A stretch of DNA of 64,000 nt. Origin: Rhizomys pruinosus (taxonomy: Eukaryota; Chordata; Mammalia; Rodentia; Spalacidae). The position numbers were made by a program, and so were the translations under genes. The notes beneath the pieces were generated by a model, which was given only the letters and a program-made list of their open reading frames with translations, did no database searches and was not told the origin of the DNA. Shown here in pieces: positions 58,039 to 64,000 of the stretch (its first letter is position 1; every line of letters starts with the position of its first letter). The DNA is taken from the NCBI GenBank assembly GCA_009823505.1, contig VZQC01006876.1, positions 5,443,289-5,507,288 of the forward strand. The letters run 5' to 3'.

Positions 58039-59360
58039 TGTCCAGCGTTCTGGAAAACTCTATTTCCTTGTAGTCATCTACCACTTCTGGATCTTATAAT
58101 CATTCAGCTTCCTCTTCCATAAAGATTCTTCAGCTTCTTGAGGTAGCTGTTTGAAATAGCAGTCTTATTCAGGGATGCACAATCTGAAACATCTTTTATT
58201 CTGCACATAGGCCAGTTGTGGTTTTTTGTATTAATCACTGACTGCCACTTATGGAAACTTCTCAGGTCAGAGTAGAAAGATGCATTCCTCTTATGTGTAG
58301 AGCTTGCATTGAAAATGTGTCACAAAGGTCTATACATTTTACAGATAATTATTCTCTGCATTTGACCACTTGTGGAATTCTGTGTTAGTCTCCATCTGTT
58401 GCAAAATGAAGCTTATCTGATGAGTGATGGGAGGTACATTGTCTGTTAATATAAGTATGCATAATTAAAATCCAGTAAGAAATTAGTATAGGAATGTGTA
58501 AAAACTTGTTTTTATTTCCTTAAACCAAATACCTTTGCAGCCATTTTTATTTGACTATGTTTACAGTACCACACACAAGTTCTCTATCCTTGGATAGACC
58601 TATAGATTGACATTCTCCCTTGAAGCTTGTAAGCTTGTATAGTATCCTCAAATACCATGAAAGCTCATCTTCAGACAAGAGGCTTCCAGGTCAGTTTAGC
58701 CTGGATTGCCCAAAGTCCCATGTCCAATATATAGCACCTGCTTTCAGCAATAGGATCTTTAACATCAAATTCTACAAGGAGATCAAAAGCTGTGGAAATA
58801 GTCTTCATTATTTGGTGAGTCAAATACCTTGACTACCACTTGAAGGGAGGTTTCTCCTGCCTGGCAGCATGCTTTTTATTGCATAACCTTCAGGTACACA
58901 CATGACCGCATATATGCATTGTATGTGTGTTTTTCAGTTGTACACTGTACTAATAGATGTCTCTTTGTTTTTCATACCATGTAAGCATTATTAACCTCTC
59001 TTCTCATTCCTCTTGAAGAAAACTCCCTCTTCCTACTCCAGATAAAGTTTCCCTTTTTTCCCATTACCCCCTTGATAACACCTGTCTCTTACTATCCCAT
59101 TCTAACTCCCTCTCCTGCTTCATCCCTATGGTTCTTATGCATTTTCATGACTTCTCCAGTTGCATCAGGATGCATGCTAACATTTAGGGATTTGAGGCTG
59201 ATATCCACAAATGAGAGAATATATGCAGCTTGTTTTTTTTTTTCTGAGTCTGTGTTACTTCACTTACTATAATATTTTCTAATTTCATAGGTTTAACTGA
59301 CATTTTCAAAATATTTTTCTTCCTTCTGAGAAGAACTCCATTGTGTAAATGTACCATATG
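58039..59360 (-). repeat. Old L1: 3' region running into ORF2 C-terminus
   Basis: 3'UTR-like family to about 58990, then 'ccacaaatgagagaatatat' and 'gaagaactccattgtgtaaa', which is antisense ORF2 C-terminal DNA. This continuity shows that the dispersed family is an L1 3' region. Confidence 0.65.
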
Positions 59361-59634
59361 AGTACAGGAAAGGACTTTCCATATTGGACAACATTTACTC
59401 AGGAATTAAGTCAATAATCAACATATGAGACCTGCTTATAATAAAAAAAAATACAACTTCTGTATAGCAAAGGAAACAACCAGTGGATTGACAATAATGT
59501 TTTATTCATCATAGTGTGTCACAGTGCTCAGTACTTGGTATAATTTCTCCTTCCTTCATTTAATACTTGACTCTTCTTTAAGGCTCTCACTTGTAAAAAT
59601 GCTGCCTTGTACCACTATATCCTAAAGTTATGCT
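59361..59634. repeat. L1 ORF2 pieces, mixed orientation
   Basis: 59361-59495 is plus-sense ORF2 ('aggaaaggactttccatatt', 'cttctgtatagcaaaggaaa'). 59520-59580 looks like antisense ORF2 ('gctcagtacttggtataatt'). Confidence 0.55.
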
Positions 59635-59648
59635 TATTTTATACTTTC

Positions 59649-59856
59649 TCTTTTTTATGTGTATGAATGTACTGTCTGCATGTAGGTTGGTGCACCTGTG
59701 TGGTGCAATAGGGCAGAAGTCAGAAGAGGGTATCGGATTCCCCTGGAACTGGAGTTAAAGACGGTTCTTAGCTGCCATGTGGGTGCTGGGAATTGAACCC
59801 AGGACCTCTGCAAGAGCAGTCGTTGCTCTTAACCCATGAGCCATCTCTCCAGCCCC
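59649..59856 (-). repeat. B3-type SINE, full, one VNTR unit
   Basis: Perfect duplication tattttatactttc at 59635-59648 and 59857-59870. Confidence 0.95.
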
Positions 59857-59870
59857 TATTTTATACTTTC

Positions 59871-61177
59871 AACAAATAATTTCTGTGTAAGATAGTGTCA
59901 GTTCTGTTTGCCAAGCGGGTTGAATAAGAAAATTTCCTAAGAAACTGTTTTAAATATATGACTATCATTTGGATTCAATGGGACTCTCCGTGTCCTGTAA
60001 ATCATATGTCAGGCTACCTTGTTACTCTGTCATTGTGGCCCTGACTGCAAGGAACAGTATGGTCTGTTGTTGTTGTTATTGTTTTTGTTTTGTTTTGTTT
60101 TGTTTTTGCTTGAGGCCTGGGGTTGTAAACAGCCATGAATTCAATGGCTATGCATTTTAATATGGAAACATTTCTTGAATACCAGTATTCTGAAAAGAAT
60201 AATGAGAGTTTCCTGTTACAGGGAAACACTTATATTCTCCAGAAATGTCTCTACCTTGCTTGTGTAACATAATTACACTGCTTAGAAGGAAATTCAGAAG
60301 CAAAATAATAGCTATCAGGTATCACTTTTCTGTAAGTATCCAACTAACCTTCTGTATGACATTAAAAAGTGGCTTTGATTATAGTAGGTTTCTATTTCTT
60401 TTTAATTGCTTCCATTCTTCTTGAAGTCATTAATATTCAAAAAACTCAATCATTGCACTTACTTCATTTCCTCTTTGAGTTTTTAAGATGAAAGACTTTA
60501 TAAAGCTATAAAATAAAAAGAATTATTTCCATATTGGGATAGGTTTAAAAGCAGGATTTAGAAACCTTGTTTAACATAGAATAAGTCTAGCCTCTTTTGA
60601 TATCTAATGGCTGAAAATTATTTCAGAGAAAATATTCTTAGGTTCGGGGCCTTTTGTGTCCTCTCATAATTGTTCAAATGTTCACATTTTACTTCAGGCT
60701 TTGTCCTCTTGAGATTTCCTTCTCATTCTACTCACATGCAATTTTCTGAATAATGAAAATATGTTTTAAATTTAGAGATTTATTTCAGTAACACTGGTCT
60801 TTCTCCCTTCAGAGGGCAGCATCGAAAGCATGATTTTGCATTTCTCTTTTACACATATTTTGTTCCTTGAACCACTGTAATTTAAAGTACTTCAGTTTCA
60901 TCTTTAAAATAACAGGGATTCATTAATTTTTAAGTTCTGGTAAGGATATTCTAGGTATAATTTTTAAAAATTAAAGTGCATATTTCAGAATGAATATTCT
61001 GATTTTTCCAGACATTTTGAATTAAGTCTGCCATAACTATTATTTATACACTTTCAAAGTTATATATCTTCATAATATAGTGCAATGACCTCTACTTTTC
61101 TTTCTTCCTATTTAAGAATCATTCTTATAAATTGTGATACCATATCAAAACTACCATTTGTTTCTTTAACACATTTT
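59871..61177. other. Non-coding, with (TTTTG)n at 60083-60108
   Basis: No gene or other repeat recognised. Confidence 0.5.
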
Positions 61178-61790
61178 TACTGAATTTTATGTAGTTCATA
61201 CACAACATCTTTATACCCATTTCACCATAGGCATTCTTGCATAGCCACACACTGGATTTCTTGCATTCTACCACTTAGGTTAAGTACTATGGAGTCAAAT
61301 TAATGTACCCAGGCATCCCTCAGTGCATGTTCATCCACTAGATTCTAATCAGCCTACTTAGAGTCACTCCCTTAAAGAAAATAAGGACTTCCTCACCCAA
61401 TAGTAATAGTAATAGAGGCACAATAGTCTTCATCTAATATTTGGGCCTGCTGCCCATTTCCACAGTTCCAGGATAGGATTTTGTTTGCTTGAGTTTGCAT
61501 AGGTGTTCTGCATGCTGTCACCATTGTTCTAATTTCATACGAGCAATATCCCAGAAGTATGTAAGACTCTATTTCTACATGGTCACGTAACTCCTCCCCT
61601 GGCTCTTATGTTTCCAACCCCTCTTCCAACATGGCCCTTGAACCCTGAGTTCATTGTCTCTCTTTGTTGTGGGAAGGAGCTTCTTTGAAGAGAGTTGTAA
61701 AATACATTAGTATTTGCTCTACCCTTTGTTCCACTACGTTCCAGGTTTCTTAGTAAACTCCCATTTTAGGCGTACTTATAATAAAATATC
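61178..61790 (-). repeat. Old L1 3' region fragment
   Basis: 'actgaattttatgtagttca' start; 'ttcatccactagattctaat', 'ggattttgtttgcttgagtt' and 'gcatgctgtcaccattgt' mark the family. Confidence 0.62.
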
Positions 61791-62635
61791 TGAGATAAAA
61801 ACTTTAAAAAGATAATTTATTTTAACTCACAGTTTAAGAGTTTTTCATCCAGAGTCACTTGCATTGATTTCTTTCAACCTGAGGCATTACTCTGAATAAT
61901 GGGGGAAGTTTCTCAGTGACCAGGCACATTTACATTTTGGTCACTAGGAATAAAAGAGGGATCTATCACCATCTTTCCTTTCAGCAGCACACATTCACTG
62001 ACCTAATTTTCATCCATTATATCTTATCCAATATAAATTTGACCCTGAGCCTCTTATAATCTGGTGACTGAGTCTTTAGCATACAGGTATTTTAGGCACA
62101 TAGGGATATTTAAGATCCTAAGTATATAATTGTTGAATATATTAATGAGTCAGAATTTTCAACTATCTAATGCTTGAAACATGTTTCAAATATTTTTCTA
62201 CTAAACTTCTTTTGAAATAGATACTTAGAAAAATCCAGAAATAATTAGCATCCCTGTAGTCCTTGATATCATTAATTTTCTTCTATGATGTTAAGATTGA
62301 ATCCTTTCTACATTAAGAGGACTTTGAAGATGAATAAGGAAAATTGCTTTCTTTTATATCCTTAGTTCCCTTCTCTGTTAAAAATATATCACATTTGATA
62401 TAGGGACTTTGTTTCCAATAAAAATAAATATATAGTACATTTCATTAAAATACAAGCATTCCTAAACCACTATGTCAATTTGATTTTTCATTAACTTTCA
62501 CTTCTACTACCTGACATGAAAAAGAGAAAGGAAGCCACCCCAATTCCTCCACTTCCATGAAATTTTAAACCAAGTTTCAGCATCCTTTCTTATCAAGGAC
62601 ACCAAATAAAATAATTTATTTTTATTTTTATTTTT
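61791..62635. other. Non-coding AT-rich stretch
   Basis: Nothing recognised; ends in a TTTTA-rich tract that leads into copy c of the A/B repeat. Confidence 0.5.
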
Positions 62636-62639
62636 TATT

Positions 62640-64000
62640 TTTTATTTATTTTTATTTTATTTTTTTATTGATATTTTGTGTATTTCATACATCATTTTCC
62701 AATTCAGTTCAGGCATATATCCCCTTCCCTTCCCCCCATCCCACCCCTACCCATCCCAGATCATGCATTCTGCTGTAACTTTTCTGCATCTTTCTGTTTT
62801 TTGTTTTGTTTTGTTTTCATTTTTTTAACAATAAGTGATAATTTGTAGGTACAAGCATCCTTCATGTAAAACCAATTTGTGAGCAGTTGTGTGCAAACTC
62901 ACACAGCTCATGGGTCCCACCATCCAGCAGGGGGGGGGCTTGTATGTTCAATCAAGTTGATCAAATGAGTGTCCAGTCTATATTGTTGTAGTTTCACCAT
63001 TCACCCCAATCGTAGCCCTTACATTCTACCACAACCCCTCTTCCCCAGATTGTTCCCTAGGCTTAGAAAAGGGGCACAGGTGGATGAGAAGCAAAACAGT
63101 CTACTTTCTCTGGAGCTGTTGTCTTGGTCTCTAGTCAATTCTGGCCAGGAATGACAATTTTCCTGTTAAACATGACGGGGTCTTACTGTGGCTTATAACA
63201 TCTCCTAACCTGTAGAGGATGTAAGCCTTGTGGCATCAGCCATGGTTATTCCTCCAAGAAGAGAGCCAATAGCCAATTAGGTTTGGGATAACAGGCATAT
63301 GGCTGCCACTGACTGCACAGTATTTCCGGGCAGGTGAGGTGTAGCTGTGTTTGACAGTGGAGTCTTGCTTGAACTCAAGGAGAGACCCTATTTGCTTTAA
63401 TGGTTGAGTGGCCTTGGTACACTCTCTGGATTCCAGAGGCCATCTGTACACTTGTATGTGTGGTCTCACAAAATCTTTCCCATGTTAACGTCAGGTCTTC
63501 AGCAGCAGGGCCTTAATCGCCTCTCCCTCTTGCAGGTATCCCCCAGTTTACAGGCAAGGCACCTTTACCTTTTGTGGGGCCTTGGATCCCCTGGCCAACA
63601 TCTCCCCTGGTAAATATCTATACCAAAGTAACCAACCATACCATTAGTGCTGTTTTAAATATGTAATAACGTATATGATGCTTGTGCTTCAGTAAGTAGG
63701 ACTTAAAGGTATCCTGGACAACTGTCAGTCCATGAAAGGAAAATAGCCAGAAGTGTTACCAGAGTCGAAGACACAGCGCTAGAAGGTTCTATTTGTGCGT
63801 TTCAATCCACCTGTGGCCTCTTTCTCTAACCTGGGACAAAAATCGTTGGAAGAGGGGGCGGGGTATAGAATGTAAGGGCTGTCGTTCGAGTGTTTGAAGG
63901 TGAAACTCAGCAATGTCATTCGGTGGACACTCTTTTGATCAACTTGATTGGACAACAACCCCCACCTCACCCCCATCGCGATGGTGGGGGCCTTGTGGGG
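62640..64000 (-). mobile_element. A/B repeat copy c, inverted arms, cut by the window end
   Basis: Left to right: antisense L1 tail (62660-62800), A-rich linker, antisense A (62830-63155), B (63165-63590), then A in plus sense (63606-64000) running off the window. The two A arms are inverted copies (shared 'gggatgg/ccatcc', 'tagaatgtaagggct', 'tgatcaacttgattg' and complements). Confidence 0.62.

Noticed and set aside
53731..59856. Regularly recurring B3 and B1 copies as an array (CRISPR-like)
   Set aside because: Spacing is irregular, orientation varies, copies have their own target duplications, and the host is a rodent.

Overview
The window is nuclear DNA from a mouse-like rodent (Myodonta; the species cannot be fixed). 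Three things point there: many B1 SINEs, many SINEs of the B2/B3 type with clear pol III boxes, and LTRs of the rodent MT/ORR-like MaLR and ERVL groups, all in an AT-rich, LINE-1-dense background. I found no host protein-coding gene, tRNA or rRNA gene, CRISPR array or bacterial feature. Almost every open frame is transposon debris or microsatellite.

Layout. Positions 1-880 are featureless flank. Positions 892-15629 are one nearly full-length LINE-1 (monomeric 5'UTR, ORF1, ORF2, 3'UTR, 11-bp target duplication) pulled apart by two later insertions: a complete 2.1-kb MaLR (4546-6678, minus) and a 6.5-kb ERV-L provirus (8285-14772, plus). The provirus has two LTRs, a tRNA-Leu primer site, broken gag, pol (protease, reverse transcriptase, RNase H, integrase) and the class's C-terminal dUTPase, with no env. 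Positions 15.6-23.3 kb hold sparse SINEs and solo LTRs. Positions 23.3-30.8 kb hold three L1 pieces riddled with B3 SINEs, a 138-nt retrocopied small RNA with H/ACA-snoRNA-like features, and a B1/B3 fusion that marks a rearrangement. Positions 31-38 kb hold old L1 3' regions and two copies of an unrecognised repeat (called A/B here) fused to an L1 3' tail; a third copy with inverted arms runs off the window end (62.6-64 kb). Positions 39.9-43.6 kb hold a 5'-inverted L1 with three successive 3' ends. Positions 44-48 kb are mostly unique with microsatellites. Positions 48.3-53.5 kb hold an old L1 3' region between direct repeats and an L1 nested in another L1. Positions 53.5-62 kb hold B3/B1 SINEs, more old L1 and one possible processed pseudogene (56.6-57.2 kb).

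The parts are a layered record of retrotransposition rather than a cooperating gene system. L1 supplied the machinery for B1, B3, the small-RNA copy and probably the A/B repeats, while LTR elements jumped into L1s. The leads most worth following are the A/B repeat with its L1 tail, the H/ACA-like retrocopy, and the structural variants (twin-priming, tandem 3' ends, SINE fusion). Family names rest on remembered consensus features, not on a database search.
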